From Cheiracanthium punctorium (lineage: Eukaryota > Arthropoda > Arachnida > Araneae > Cheiracanthiidae): a DNA stretch of 64,000 nt. The stretch is from NCBI GenBank assembly GCA_038373885.1, contig JAWZYV010012341.1:372001-436000 (forward strand), written 5' to 3'. This document shows, piece by piece, positions 1 through 11,953 of this stretch (positions within the stretch are counted from its first letter, which is position 1; every line of letters begins with the position of its first letter). Below the pieces are notes generated by a model. The model was not told where the DNA came from, did not search any database, and saw only the letters and a list, made by a program, of their open reading frames with translations. Made by a program: the position numbers and the translations under genes.

Positions 1-450
1 CATAGCTGGCTCTCTCAGGCCCGGCGCAATTTTAGTGTGCCCACGTTTGGCACATACCACATTTAACCCACATTTCGACGCGATTGTCTTCAGAGAACTT
101 CCCGTCACAATATATGCAAGTATCATTGCTTGAGTCTGATTTATACCCATCGTTGAAATTCAAATTAATATCATCGCTGTCCACTATGGCAGGGTCACAG
201 TAGTCTGATGAGTCCGATGATAGATCATATCGTTTCGTAGGTCGAATCCCTTTGGTCGTCCGACCTCTGTCCTTTGGTTCGCCTCTTAACCTAGAAAACT
301 CAAGGACGTTATTGAGGGAACTATGGTCAAGCGACTTGGATTAATTGACCTTTGTATGGTAATCCAGTGATGAGGCTGGACCGTGACACTTTTGTTTTCA
401 CGAGTTGTTCTCGGAGAAATTACATTTAAAGTTTCCAGGAAACATTATGG
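1..450 (-). pseudogene. pogo/Tigger-like transposase relic, C-terminal zinc-finger end
   Basis: On the minus strand, from about position 305 down to 1, one frame reads an acidic, serine-rich linker (SSDSSDYCDP) followed by a treble-clef/PHD-like cluster. The cluster has C-x2-C (CIYC), then FSEDNRVEMWV, then C-x2-C (CGMC) and WAH. This order is typical of the C-terminus of many pogo/Tigger-type DDE transposases and the host-annotated proteins derived from them. The frame stops directly after WAH, but reading through the stop continues as NCAGPERASY. That fits the usual WAHE-x-CAG ending, so GAA appears to have become TAA. The upstream part (about 305-450) is more decayed and has other stops. 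The catalytic core is not visible and would lie above 450, where a different repeat begins. The element runs off the left edge of the window. Confidence rests on the cysteine pattern; the exact subfamily is not resolved. Confidence 0.5.
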
Positions 451-504
451 GGTTTCAGCAGTCTCACCAGTTGACGTAGCTAAAGCCTGATTTGCTTGTA
501 TATC

Positions 505-656
505 ATAATAATCCCTCTTTAAATGGAGGCCCATATTTCCACCAAGAAAGAAAAAAATTTGCACCCATATTTTCAAGAAAGCACCAATTTGCACCAAGAA
601 AGGAGGCCCATATTGCACCAAAAGAAGGCCCATATTTGCACCTATGGTGCCCATTA
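505..656. repeat. short degenerate tandem repeat
   Basis: Imperfect copies of GGCCCATATTTGCACC and AAGAAAG-type spacers recur about five times. They abut the left arm of the long-inverted-repeat element at 657. A related phrase (TGCCCATATATGCACC) follows the right arm near 2985. Several short open frames here simply translate the repeat and are not genes. Confidence 0.55.
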
Positions 657-1000
657 GGGTGGATCGAAAAAATATTTTTTTCGAAATCTCTATCTCCTGA
701 GGTCTTAAAAGATGTAAATTGATATAAATAATACATGTGTAACATTTGAATGCTGTACGACAACGTCGTGGGGTTGCGCATCGAACTTAAAATCTAGACA
801 TTTTTGGAACATATAACTTCTTTAAAAAATCGACCAAATTCTTTTCCGAATTATTAGGCTACTGAGGTTTTAGAAGTTGCATATTGTTACGAATAAGACG
901 TATGCAAAATCTGGAGGGGCTGTGACAATTTCTAGGAGTTGCACATCGATCTTGAAATCTACAAATACCTGGAAAATATGTAGAAAGCAAAAATTATATT
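657..1000 (+). repeat. left arm of long terminal inverted repeat
   Basis: The arm pairs with 2612-2980. Shared landmarks, in order, are TTTCGAAATCT, TATCTCCTGA, CTACGACAACGTC (left copy GTACGACAACGTC), GCGCATCGA, CTTCTTTAAAAAATC, TTTTCCGAATTATTAGGCT, GACAATTTCTAGGA and GTAGAAAGCAAA. Divergence is spread evenly, as expected for an old insertion. Confidence 0.75.
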
Positions 1001-1379
1001 TTTAATGAATTAGTCCCGTTGAAAAATAGTCAGTAACGTTCGCAGCTCTTCTCTAGTACAACCCTCTTTCGTAACTACATTAACTAGGACCTATATCGTT
1101 GATTTGTCTGCGATCCGAGTCCTGCCCGTGCCAGCCCAAGCACCCAATTATTGGAGCATGCATTTTAATGAGTAATGTTAAACCCGACTGGAAATCAAAC
1201 CGTGCCATTTTTGTGTCAAGTCTAATAATGTAGATCGTGTAAAACCATAATCTGATAGATAGATAGCAAATTTCGGAGTGGCTGTTTGCTAATATGAAGT
1301 TGACGAAGACAACATTGAAGAGATTTACTTCGATTAGATAATTGCGTTTCTAGATTTTTGATGACGCCTTTGTTCTTTC

Positions 1380-1960
1380 CAGGATTCGATGATTCGCCAC
1401 CACCTTCAAATCATGTGAGGGTCCCAAGATCAATGGATTTGGTGTCAAACTTTCACAAATTTCCAGTGAAATTCTTAAAATCAGATGGTGACACATGGCC
1501 AAAGTGTGTTGAATTAGATTCCATGATCACCTAGATTTGTTCTTTGTGACAAACACTTGGGTGTAATTTGAGGTCAACAAATTTTTCTATGTATCTGGTG
1601 TCATTTAGCGTTTTATTGTCTTTCGTACTTCTCTTTCGTTATTTTCTCTTTCCAAATCAATGTCTAAAGTGGGAGACATAAACTGGATATTGGAACTTTC
1701 ACCTCTTTTTCCATCAATCTCTTAATTTATTTTTCCAGCCTTTCAACTTTTCTCTCATTCTCCAAAAACTTGTCTTCTTTTCAATTTCATCGATTGTCAC
1801 ATATCTAGTTCCCCTCTGGTCTTCCAGTGACTCCCGTTCTGTATAAGGTATGGACCTTTCTGAGCCTCACCTGCTCCGGTAAAAGTCAGGACATTTGCAA
1901 GTTGCGATATTCAATAGCTCGGTAAGAGAGAGTTTTCCCCACTTTCTTCATAAAGAGTTC
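1380..1960 (-). pseudogene. decayed coding remains inside the long-arm element
   Basis: On the minus strand near 1930-1790, stop-interrupted frames give a segment like LLNIATCKCPDFY followed by KTRGELDM or DQRGTRYVTIDE in neighbouring frames. Near 1530 a short frame reads MESNSTHFGHVSPSDFKNF. The NIA-C-x-C-x-F and DQRGTR phrases resemble the N-terminal part of a transposase-like family often annotated as uncharacterised proteins in arthropods. They may belong to the same broad type as the relic at 56430-57480. No catalytic motif is left. The family link is recall-based and weak. Confidence 0.22.
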
Positions 1961-2611
1961 CTTATCCCCGTCTCCAACGTACGATTTATTTAGCTGGTGA
2001 ACTTGCTCATGAACTTTTCTATCTCTTTAATTCTTTGGAATGACACAGTGGAGATACTGGCCTTAATCCAAATTTCCTGTATTTTGATCGCCACAGCTAA
2101 GGTTACTTTTCCTTCCCGTGGATCCTGCCCTTTATTCAGAATTTTTTTTTCTTATGTACGAAATACTAATATAGAAGTAAGAGTATTTCTTCTCGGGTTG
2201 GCAACTTGGTACGAGGTAATTATTTTGATATTCCCAGCTCTTCTAAGAATACCGATTTTGTTCCATGTCCTGTTGCAGACAGTTTCACTCTATTCAGAAT
2301 CGTAGCAGTGCAAGACAACCAACTTTCAGCTTTTTTGAGAGTAAACTGAAAACACCATATATCTGAAACGTTAAGCTAAATGCCTGTTTCAACGAAATAT
2401 CTAGTGCCTGGCTTAATCGAACGCATGTGCATCGCCATCACTCGACAGGCAAACCGGCGCTAGTTGTCTAGAGCACAGTTTGCGTACTGCACCCAAGGCA
2501 AAACGACAGCATAACGAGTGCATTGGATCAAACTATTCGTAAAGTCATTTTTGTAATTTACTGAGATTCTCTGAACATCTTTTAACATATAAGAGGATCA
2601 AATTATTTTTA

Positions 2612-2980
2612 ACGAATGAAGTTTGCTTTCTACAAATTTTTCTTTCAAAAAACACATAATTTTCAGATATTTATAGATTTCAAGCTCGATGTGCAGTTCC
2701 TAGAAATTGTCATAGCCCCTCAAATTTTCGCATACGTCAGATTAATAATAATATACAACTCCTAAAACTTCGGCAGCCTAATAATTCGGAAAAGATTTTT
2801 TGCGCGGATTTTTTAAAGAAGTCATATTTTTCAAAAATTTCTAGATTTCAAGCTCGATGCGCAAACCCCAAGACGTTGTCGTAGAACCTTCAAATTGTAC
2901 ACAAGTCTTAGTCATATGAATATACAACTTTTGAGATTTCAGGAGATAAAGATTTCGAAAAACAATTTTTTTCGATCCAG
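2612..2980 (-). repeat. right arm of long terminal inverted repeat
   Basis: This is the reverse-complement partner of 657-1000 with the same landmarks in mirrored order. It is about 25 bp longer because of small insertions near TTTTTTGAAAG and GCGCAAAAAATC. Confidence 0.75.
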
Positions 2981-5488
2981 CTTTGTGCCCATATATGCAC
3001 CAACCCCACCTAAGAAATATGGACATTATCACATGAAGATGCACGTGTGATCAAAGGCGTACTTCTAAAAGTAAATTAGAATTTCCGCTTTTGGGATATT
3101 ACTGCTAATATTTTTCAAACTAACCGTAAGAATATGAAGAGAAAACAATTTCACATGCCTGAAAAAGTTTGAACAAACACCAATTCTCACAATAACTCAC
3201 GCTGCATCAGCACTACTTGAAAAAAATGGTTTCAACTTCTCTCTATTATCTTTATGAATAAGGAAAGCCATCTACAGTCGAGGTCGCCAGTCTTCAGCAT
3301 CTCCTATAGCCACTTGAAAGGGGTGTCGATATTTACACCTGTGCCCGTTTTCACGAATTTTCCTCTACCCGTAGCATTACTATTGCTTGAAACAGATTAG
3401 GTAATTATCATCTTTTCCTACTCACCTTCTTCCATGGGCGCCCATATAGTAGGATCAAGATCCCCTGCTTTTGTGCGTCGGCGAAATGAACATTTTTATT
3501 GTAAACTAGTTTTTAGTTTAGTTCGAAAGTAATTCAAATCCTGAACACCCCCCCCCCAATTCTCTAAAATATTCGTATGGGCGCTCATGCGCCTTCTTCA
3601 CTCATTTACCAACACTACTCCCCATCATATCCATTCGCATTGGAAAAAGAAAAGAAAAGCCTCATTTAATAATGACCTAATTTTAAGATTCCGATAAGCA
3701 TTATGTATCCGATATTTATCTTTGTTTAACTATCCACATCGTGACATTGTCTCACCTCTGTACCTCTCTGTCATGCACTTTTAAAGAAACGCTTTTTAGT
3801 TAAAAGAGAAATATGCATTAATATTGCATGAGTAAAACTTAATACATGAAAATAGTATCATTTAAGATGAAAAGTACTTTTCAATAATGAACTAGCAGTC
3901 AAATTTTTCGTAAAGGGCCTAAACTTTGACAAAATGCCCCAAAATCAACCGAAAAGAAGAGAGATATAGTATGATCTTGATATATGCGCACTTTGTGAAT
4001 AAAAAATATATTCTATTATAATCAGAACTTTCTTATTTTTTTATTAAATTTAGGAAATTTTCAATAAGCCAATACAAAACTAAATTCATTCAAAAATTCG
4101 ACCACTATATTCAACAATGTCTTTATTCAAAATATTCAAATTTTCCAATCGAGAGAAAAAGAAAACATCAAAAGCTGAAAGTCTTTTAATTAACAAATTT
4201 ATATGCATACTACTTCCATGACTACGAAATTCTATGTGAACGAAAGGTGTTTGCTCAGGAACATGTTAAACATATTTTAGTCTCTTTCGGGGATCAAGAA
4301 GTGATAGGCTATGGACACAATGATAAAGTGTTTATTAACTGCTTTAGGCGAACGTCCAAGTTTGTACATTAAATGGAATCTGAAAATTTCTGGGATAAAC
4401 AGTTTCATCTTTGAATGTGATAGAACATGAAAGGCAAAATTCACTTTGAAAATCCCGTAAAATATGAAGACTGGATAAATTCAAATATTTCATATTTTAC
4501 ACGGTATTTAATTTAGGTATGTGATTGTCTAAAGTATTTTGGTTGGTGTTTAATGTTAAAGTAGCGTTAACCGCAAACAGCTTTGGTTAATAGGTGCCTA
4601 TTTAATGAAAATATTTAAATAGAATTTACGGGTAATTCCTACAGTAAACTAACCATAAAACTATATAGAAATTGTTTCTTTTACTTTTCTGAGCATATAC
4701 TCATAATAACCTAATCTAGAATTTATTCTTCAAATTAATAAATAAGATTTTATTTGCTTTTTTTTTACTTTTTTACTGAAATTTGAACATTTAAAGTAGT
4801 GGTGTGTTTTAGAAAAATAACAGTATGAAGTCTAACAAGAAAATACTCAAATCAAGGAAAATGAACAAAAAATGCTTTAATAGAATTATTTTTTTGCTCA
4901 ATTGCTTTCAATATACAACAGAAACTTCAAAATAATCAATTGAAACATATTTTTGCATATTATGATTATTATCTGAAGTAAAAGTAACTTTTCGTACTAT
5001 GATAATGCAGTACGTGTAAAGAAAGGAAGGATTGAAAAGAGTGTGTGTGTCAATAGTTTGAAAACGAACTTTAAATTCATTAATTTCTGTTCGTATATGG
5101 ATTTTCTTTCTCTGAAAGAACATTTGTTTTTGAAAGTAGTATTCTTTAAGATCGCTAGGCATCGAATTTTCACAAGTCTGCTAATGAGCTGAGGGGTTTA
5201 AGTATAAGGATGATTAAACGAAATTTCACGAGCGCGCACACACAAATACACATACCTTTATATAAATTGATTTTTTTTATATTGACTTATTTAAGGAATA
5301 TTGATATTTTTCAGTATATTCTGTGTTATTTTTTTTTTTCACTAAAGGATGATCAACCATGCAGAGTTTTTATAAATTCCTTTTCGTTCTGCATGGTTAT
5401 TGCTTTAGACAAATGATTATTTTAAATTTGTAGGGAAAGTAAAATTTCTGCAGTAAATTTTATAAATACTGACTTTACTGACTGACAA
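2981..5488. other. no gene seen; AT-rich spacer
   Basis: There is no coding stretch with a recognisable domain. Local items are a 12-bp palindrome ATGGGCGCCCAT at 3434-3445, a C run near 3547-3557, and a related ATGGGCGCTCAT phrase near 3578. The two GGGCGC phrases might be remnants of an element end, but nothing joins them convincingly. Confidence 0.5.
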
Positions 5489-5841
5489 GTCCCGCAGTGG
5501 TCTGGGCGCTAAACTCCGTTCCCATAAGGACACGGCAAGTGAAGCAGCATACGGCTTGGCCAGTTCTTGGGAGGGACTCCCCCCTCTCCGCTCGCCCGCT
5601 GTGCAACCGTGTACGCTAATGGGAGCTGGTGCACGTAAAATCCGTCGTGGCTCCAATGTCCTCGAAGTTGTTAAACGATACCTCTGGGGGTGTCGATTTC
5701 AGGTGGTGGTTGGTCCCTCATCTGGAATCGGTTCAAAATCAGGGACCAATAAGTAGAAGTCTAACCCCCCTCGGGCGCAATGGCACCCTTCTTTCCATGG
5801 ATAGTGTCGTCTATCCATGGACACAACAACAACAAATACTC
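5489..5841 (+). mobile_element. tRNA-headed SINE with target-site duplication
   Basis: The element starts GTCCCGCAGTGGTCTGGGCGC and ends in an ACAACAACAAC-type tail. It is flanked by the direct repeat ACTGACAA (5481-5488 and 5842-5849). The first part resembles an RNA polymerase III A box, more clearly so in the related copy at 58831 (TGGCCTAGTTGC). The two copies share the head and the GTTGTGGCTTCAATGTCC segment, then diverge. A SINE of about 350 bp depends on a partner LINE for movement. Short open frames across it are by-products. Confidence 0.65.
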
Positions 5842-5849
5842 ACTGACAA

Positions 5850-6153
5850 AATGTCATAGCTTAGCTCAAACTTGGATTTTTTAGAAGCATTTTTACCAGA
5901 GGTTTCCAATACCTGATGTGAAGGCAAATTATTATATTATTCAACCATCCTGAACGAAGAATTTTTAAACATTCATCAAAAGCGAAGAGCATAGTGCTAC
6001 CATAGTTTAAATTAGACTTATTATTTCGTAAACATAAAAAAAAAACATTTTGATGTCAATTTGCAATCTGCCCTATATATTCTTTAGTGAAGGAACTTCC
6101 CGATTACAAAAACAGGCATTGTAAATACCGAAATCGTAGGCCATTTAATTATA
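5850..6153. other. AT-rich spacer, nothing recognised
   Basis: This lies between the SINE duplication and the TA target of the next element. I see no motif beyond A-runs. Confidence 0.4.
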
Positions 6154-8437
6154 CACTGAAGAGTTAAAACACCACCTACTCAACAATGCGTTGAGCAACA
6201 TTTGTAATTCAAAACAGTTGCAACTCGTCTGGTCATGGATGTCACGATTTGTTTGTAGATATCTGGAGACAGGTTGTACCAAATATTTAAGCAGAAGTTA
6301 CGCAAATTCGAGATATTGGAACATGGTTTTGTTCGACCTCGGAGCAAGAGAGAAAAGGGGAGCAGCTGTTTTCGTGGAAGACGGCGTACCCTCCCAGACA
6401 GCAAGAGAGTTCTGTAAAAAGTTAGCCGACCGTCTATTTCATCGGCTCGTACTCGGTAATTTTTGTTCGACGTCCATTTAACGTCCGTTGAAACTATACC
6501 GCCGATGTGTAATTCATTCCACAGCTCCCTAACCTCGGGAGAAAACTCAGCCAACTTCCTTCATATACTCCTCAGTCTCAGGTATTTTGGTCAGTCGAAC
6601 CGAGGTAGAAATCGGACTTCGAAAAGACTATTCAGATATGGCACTGTCTGTGGGTAAGCGGTATGAAAGGAGATGCTGCGTCCGAGTACAACATCGCTAC
6701 CACCCCACCTCGCGTCGATTTGAAGTATTTTGCACTCCTCTCTCCTATATCCTCCATCCAATAAAAAACCCCGTTTTATTCTGCTTGGAAGTATTTTTTT
6801 CGGTAGTGTTCTGTTAGCTTCGCTTGACACAGTGCAGTGTTGCGGGGAAAATGTTGGGTCGCATATTCAAATGTTTAACGTTTTACACAAAATAACATAC
6901 CAACAAGAAACACTGTCAATTTAAATACTTAATTAGCAAATATACTTCCCCATAGAAAGTTGTGCTTCTTCGTATTGCAGTGATATAAGTCTCATTATAA
7001 ATTTAAATATGTAATCGCTGAATTTCCTTGAAATAAACTGGGGCATTTTGAATTTATCGAAGAATAATTTTCTCTTGTAAATACGCAAAATATCACATAT
7101 ATTTTTTTTTATTTAAGTGGCACTATATTTAACTTTTGAATATATGCATAATGATTTACTTATGTTCAGCACATGTTTCAATGTATAAACACAGAAATAG
7201 TTTACTCATCTGATTTCTAAAATATTATTAGACTAGATGCATGACTAAATATTAGATATTTATTCCTTTTTTAAAAAGAAAAGATTTTAAGAAAGCTAGA
7301 TATGTCTTAAATTCTATAAAAAATAAAGGGCGACAAAAATTAAATTACTTAAACTGTGAAATTCAGTATACTGCATTAAGTTTTAATGGGTGTTAAAATT
7401 TACTACATTTTGAAAATATAGCTATTAATAAATATCTTTATTTGGTTTTAGAAAAAAATGTTCGAATTAAAAACCACTTTCTTCATCAATTTGAAGTGGA
7501 AAATTTATATAGTATAGCTCCTTAAAAATGTCCCTAAAGCAATAATCTCGGCTGAATCAGGATAACAGAGCAAATTGTCGGGGAATCCTCGGGAAATCGT
7601 CCGGAGACGCACAGAATCTCTCCGGAGCAGACTGTCCAAGGACAGTCACACAACTGTACATCCCCTACCTTCAACGGAAGTCCTGCGCCGAGGTCGGACG
7701 GGTGAAATTGGGGTCGCGTGAAGACAGTTGGCCGTGATGAGGCCGAGATTTCTTGCTGATTGGGATGACACGACCATCAACGGGATGAAGGAGAAACCGG
7801 TATTCATGAGACCAAGCAACTCTCATCCACATATCTATTGTCCAATTTCTGTGTTATCGTGTCCACTGTAGGCGTAGTTGACAATGACACTTGGTATAAG
7901 CAGAGGCAGACGAGTGGGACGTCTGCACCGCAGTCCCATATCCAACAGTGTCCGCTGAAATGCGTGTTCCGAAACACACCGTTCAGCGGACCCAAGTACT
8001 TGGACCTGCATTGAACAGGGCTATCAGCTGAGCTACTGTCTGCAGCCGATTTTGCTGTACTATGCTGGAGAATCTCTGGCGTTCTCTTTCTTTGATGATG
8101 CGTAGACGCCCAGCATCTTATTGTCTACTGCTGGTTTCACCGTCATTAATCCACTATTTATAAAGACCAACAACAGCAGATCGTTAAGAACCGACCATTC
8201 GTGCACTTTCGGAGATACTTGTTCCGAGTCTTTGGGCCATTAAAAAAGTGCCCTTCATGATATTCTCTTAGATCAACAGCCTTTCTCAACCACTTACAAA
8301 CGTAATTGCAAGAATGATTCCTTAACTTCTTCAGCAACAATTAAATACCATTTCCACTTATTTACGTGCTATCTATGTCAAACAGACGAGTTCATTGAAA
8401 AATGTGAGGGTGGTCATAATGTTTTGGCTCGTCATTG
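6154..8437. mobile_element. Tc1/mariner-type element ends, 2.3 kb, TA-flanked, no transposase
   Basis: The left end reads CACTGAAGAGTTAAAACACC after TA (6152-6153). The right end, read inward, is CAATGACGAGCCAAAACATT followed by ATGACCACC, with TA at 8438-8439. Ends beginning CA inside a TA duplication are the Tc1/mariner hallmark. The left terminal region (TGTTGAGCAACATTT, then a GGATGTCACGA stretch) resembles widespread arthropod non-autonomous elements with this terminus. No frame with a DDE motif is visible. The A+T-rich middle (about 6830-7540) could be a later insertion. The short frames at 6180-6554 and elsewhere have no recognisable domain. Confidence 0.55.
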
Positions 8438-8776
8438 TAAATGCATCCGTAAGAAAGCCAACAATATTGTCAATGAGAGGACTGAGGAAAAAGCATGAGT
8501 CGAGATTTCTACCCATGGCTTCTGAAAACTTTGTACAGGTCACTTTGCAAGCCGGATGGCTAAGTTCTACTATAAACTGTATGAAGTTATTAATGTGTGC
8601 CACTATATGAAGATATAAATATCTATGACTTAAAGAAAATAAATGTGCTCTAGCGTTACTTAAATGAAGAGTTTTTGCAGTGCAAGTGGCTCAATAACTG
8701 ACAAACATTTGTCGTTTCTCACAGCGTATTGAGAATCAGCGTAAGAATTCTACTATCGCCCACTAAACATATACTA

Positions 8777-10346
8777 CAGCCTCAGTAAAACTTTAAGGTC
8801 AGTAAAACATTTCGAGAAAATTGAAAAATCTTAAACTGAGGAATAAAATATCATTTGATTGATAGCTATTAACCCTAAATTCACGTAAAAAATACAGCAA
8901 AATTCATTTATACATATTTTATCACCAGAAAATATTATAGAACAAACAGATCAATATTCAAGATTGAGTAAAAACTTTAAGGCCAGCTTAGAAAATAGCA
9001 TATACGACAGAAAAAAGTAAAATTTTAGAAGCTTGTGTGGGAGCCATTCCTTAAAACTTTTTTAAATATTCTTTTTTTCATGGATGAAACTAGATTTTGT
9101 GAGTGTTCAGGGTCGTTTTATACCATTCGTCTTTGATAGTAAATTTCAGTTCAACGGATGATGTAAAATATCTGCCATTGGCATAGACTCTTCTTACTAA
9201 GTCACCCCACAAGTTCTATATTGAGTATGGATCTGGAGTGTTACCTGGCCATTCCAAAGTTTTAACTTTGTTGACTTGAAACCCCTTTTTTGTACTTTAA
9301 ACGAATGGATAGGTCTATTATCTTGCTGATATTTTCAATTTTCTATTGCAAGAGATTAAGCATTTGGTAAAAGATGACTTGCTTGGACACTTTGATAGGA
9401 CACTTCACATTTACATGTTAATCCATTTACCCGAATAAAACACAGCTGAAACCACACCATTGTAAGCAAAGCACCTCCAGATCATCTCAGAGCCTCCATC
9501 TGTTTAGCACTTGGATAATACGTCAATTTCTGTTCTTAAAGCATGCTAATAGTACTTTCCTCCATCTGGTCCATCCAAATTCCATTTTTATTAATCAGAA
9601 AAAATTATTTCTATCCAATGGTTATCCCAGGTCATTACGCTTTGGCTGAAGTTCAACGATCTTTTTTGTGCTTCTGCAGCAACTGAAGCTTAGCCAACTT
9701 GATGCAAAAATATAACTTGCAGACCATCAAAGTGCGTTATACACAGTTTTTTGACAAACATTTAAACCTGTCGCCAGAATAAGTTTCTCGAGTTCTTTCC
9801 AATAGATGCAAGTCTGCAAACTCTTCTTTGATCACGCGAAGACAAAGCTCTAAGTCTTTCCCTTGCTTTCTTTTTGCCATAATTGTCTTTCAAATTTAAA
9901 AGAAAATTACTACTGTCTTTGATCTTCATATCTTCATTGCAATAGTACCGCTATTCATTACTGTCGAAGAAAGAGCTCCAAAATGCCCTCTTTCATAACC
10001 AGTTAACTTCGTATCTTAAGTTACCTTCACAAAGAGCTCCAAAACTTCGAAGAAATGGAGGACAAATTTCCAATTTAAGAGTTGTCACAATTTAAGCAAT
10101 TTCAGCATATATACATTTATTTTTAAAAAAATTACTGGTGGCCTTAAAGTTTTTACTCAAGCTGAATTTACCGGTTTTGTATATGCGAGTTTTTCTGATA
10201 ATTATATAATTTATAAATTCCGCTTGTTGCGTTTTTTCTTAACAATGAGCTTTAACAAAATAATACAGTAATATTTGAATCCCTTTTATTTCATTTTTCA
10301 TTTTTCTCAACTTCTTTTACGGGCCTTAAAATTTTTACTCAGACTG
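8777..10346 (-). mobile_element. Tc1-like element relic with IR/DR-type ends
   Basis: The left end is CAGCCTCAGTAAAACTTTAA after TA (8775-8776). The right end, read inward, is CAGTCTGAGTAAAAATTTTAA. A second copy of the same motif sits inside each terminus: GAGTAAAAACTTTAAGGCC near 8965 on the left, and its reverse complement near 10138 on the right. Each end therefore has an outer and an inner transposase-binding-like direct repeat about 190 bp apart. This is the IR/DR arrangement known from some Tc1-like transposons. The transposase remains lie on the minus strand between them. The right flank reads GA rather than TA, consistent with decay. Confidence 0.7.
9090..9880 (-). pseudogene. Tc1-like transposase relic (broken)
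   Basis: Reading the minus strand from ATG at 9880, the frame starts MAKRKQGKDLELCLRV. It then passes, with frame changes, through WDNHWIEIIFSD, where a stop replaces the residue after the first catalytic aspartate, and GGSEMIWRCF. QQDNRPIHSFK follows with the second aspartate, then KTLEWPGNTPD and NLWGDLVRRVYANGR, where the expected glutamate codon before NLWG is a stop. The domain order is that of a Tc1 DD34E transposase: DNA-binding part, FSDE, QQDN, SPDLNPIEN. Several stops and frameshifts make it inactive. It sits centrally between the IR/DR ends, as expected for its own element. Confidence 0.7.
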
Positions 10347-11953
10347 GACTTCCTCAAGATAACGGGACGGTACTGATCATGCTGGGAAAGTGCCATTTGT
10401 CTGGAAGAAGGTACGTTGCCTGCAACCAGAAGGCACTTGGCTCTCGATGTCTAAAAAACACATACGCGTACGGATGGTAATGTTGTCGTGCCTGTAGCAG
10501 TGATGTGTTTATGACATGTTCAACAAATGTAACGGCATGGCACTGCTTAAAATGTGCAACGCTAAATATTAGGCATAGTGTTACCATATTTTTGAATATA
10601 TTTAACATTCTTGTATATACGTATCAGTGGCGTTTTATCAGGGTGTGCAAGTCGTATGTTAACGCCCAATCAAAAGCAAGGGGAAAATTCGATAATTTAA
10701 TTGAATGAATTATAAGAATAGTAATGTTTTTCCTTCGTCGCCCGCCTTCCGAATGACCAGACAACGAGGCGTTGCGGTGTGGCAGGGAAACACGCTTCTC
10801 GAGATGAGTAAGACCTTGGAAGCGGCATAGTTATATTCGCACTACTACAAACTGAAGCATGCGCTTTACGTCTTATATCTTGGACTTACGTTGGGCAAGG
10901 CGTTGATTCCCATTACAACGCTTTCACAACCAGAGAGCCAGGAGGTCGAAAGAAGCACCCTCACTCTCATTCTCTCTTGGAATTGTCCCCTTCTCCTTTA
11001 GACTTCTTCCCCACACATTTCTTTTTTCAGTTTTCTCCCACAAAAACATTCTGTGAATGTCGTCACGGCACTTTAGGACAGTTTTAAAAGAAAACCAATG
11101 ATGTTAAATACTCGAAAAAATTAATAATGCTTCTGCGCCTAGTGCACTATGCACTGACACTAAAAGTAAAGCTGCATGTCTCATGCAACTTTGAGGGAAA
11201 ATTCATAAGCACAAAAATTGCCTTCAAAAATGGGCCGAGGAGTTACGTGATCAGGGAATTATTGCGAAATTCAGTATATTTAACATTTTTTTCTGGGTAT
11301 TTCATAACTCCCATAGGTTCATTTGTTTCTAACAGCAAATAGTACAACTTGTAAAAAGACATTCCAAATTATTCTGAGTCTCTAGCGCAATTAAATTCTC
11401 CAAAAGTTGCATGATTTCTAAAAAGAATAACCGAATATATCTTAAAGACGGCTTCTAATAATGTTATCAAAACACTTAAAAAAAATTCTTTCTCTCTCGT
11501 CACTTTCTTATATTGAAAATAAATAAATACAGTAATTTACAATGGTTGACCATGCCCTAATCTCATAATGTCGACTAATGTGAAAGGCAGAAGTAGTGCA
11601 CGTTTTCAGAGATATTTTCGGATGAATTTGCTTGAAATTGGAGACTGGCTTTGTGAATGCAGTAAAGTATATAAGTTTGTTCCATCTCCAAAATGAGAGT
11701 GAACAGGTCAATACTGAGACAGCTCCCCTTCCCCGTTTTAAATGTGCAGCTGTTTGAGAATTTTTGTCAATTTTAAAAACGGTTACAGGGCTAATACATT
11801 TTCAACGCCATACTTTTAAAGTCAGGATACGCCACTGATACATATGATGTAGTCAAAGATGCATTTAGGTCCAAAACACGCATAGTCGAAATTAAAATCT
11901 GCGCCCAAAGCACGCCCCTTTTACTTTTAAACCTCTGTGCTCCGTATACACTA
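10347..11953. other. no gene seen
   Basis: There is a slightly GC-richer island at 10730-11000, but no frame there has a recognisable domain. The remainder is AT-rich. Open frames at 10354-10608, 10505-10708, 11127-11342 and 11508-11711 show no motif and no codon bias different from their surroundings. Confidence 0.45.

Larger units (their letters stand above)
657..2980. mobile_element. DNA element with ~350-bp terminal inverted repeats
   Basis: The left end begins GGGTGGATCGAAAAAA. The right end is its near reverse complement (TTTTTTTCGATCC at 2966-2978). The two ends stay alignable for about 345 bp inward, with substitutions and small indels. The interior (1001-2611) has no intact frame, although faint coding remains are visible on the minus strand. 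No target duplication is clear because both junctions lie in GCACC/CCAT repeats. Arms of this length are seen in several cut-and-paste and foldback transposons; the superfamily cannot be named from the ends alone. Confidence 0.7.

Noticed and set aside
3434..3590. Inverted GGGCGC phrases as a small MITE
   Set aside because: The paired phrases match over only about 10 bp and no target duplication could be found.
6180..6554. 124-codon minus-strand frame as a gene
   Set aside because: It lies within the terminal region of a TA-flanked element, has no recognisable domain, and the overlapping frames on both strands show equal openness.
11127..11342. Open frame as part of a host gene
   Set aside because: No domain and no splice-supported neighbours; length is within chance for this region.
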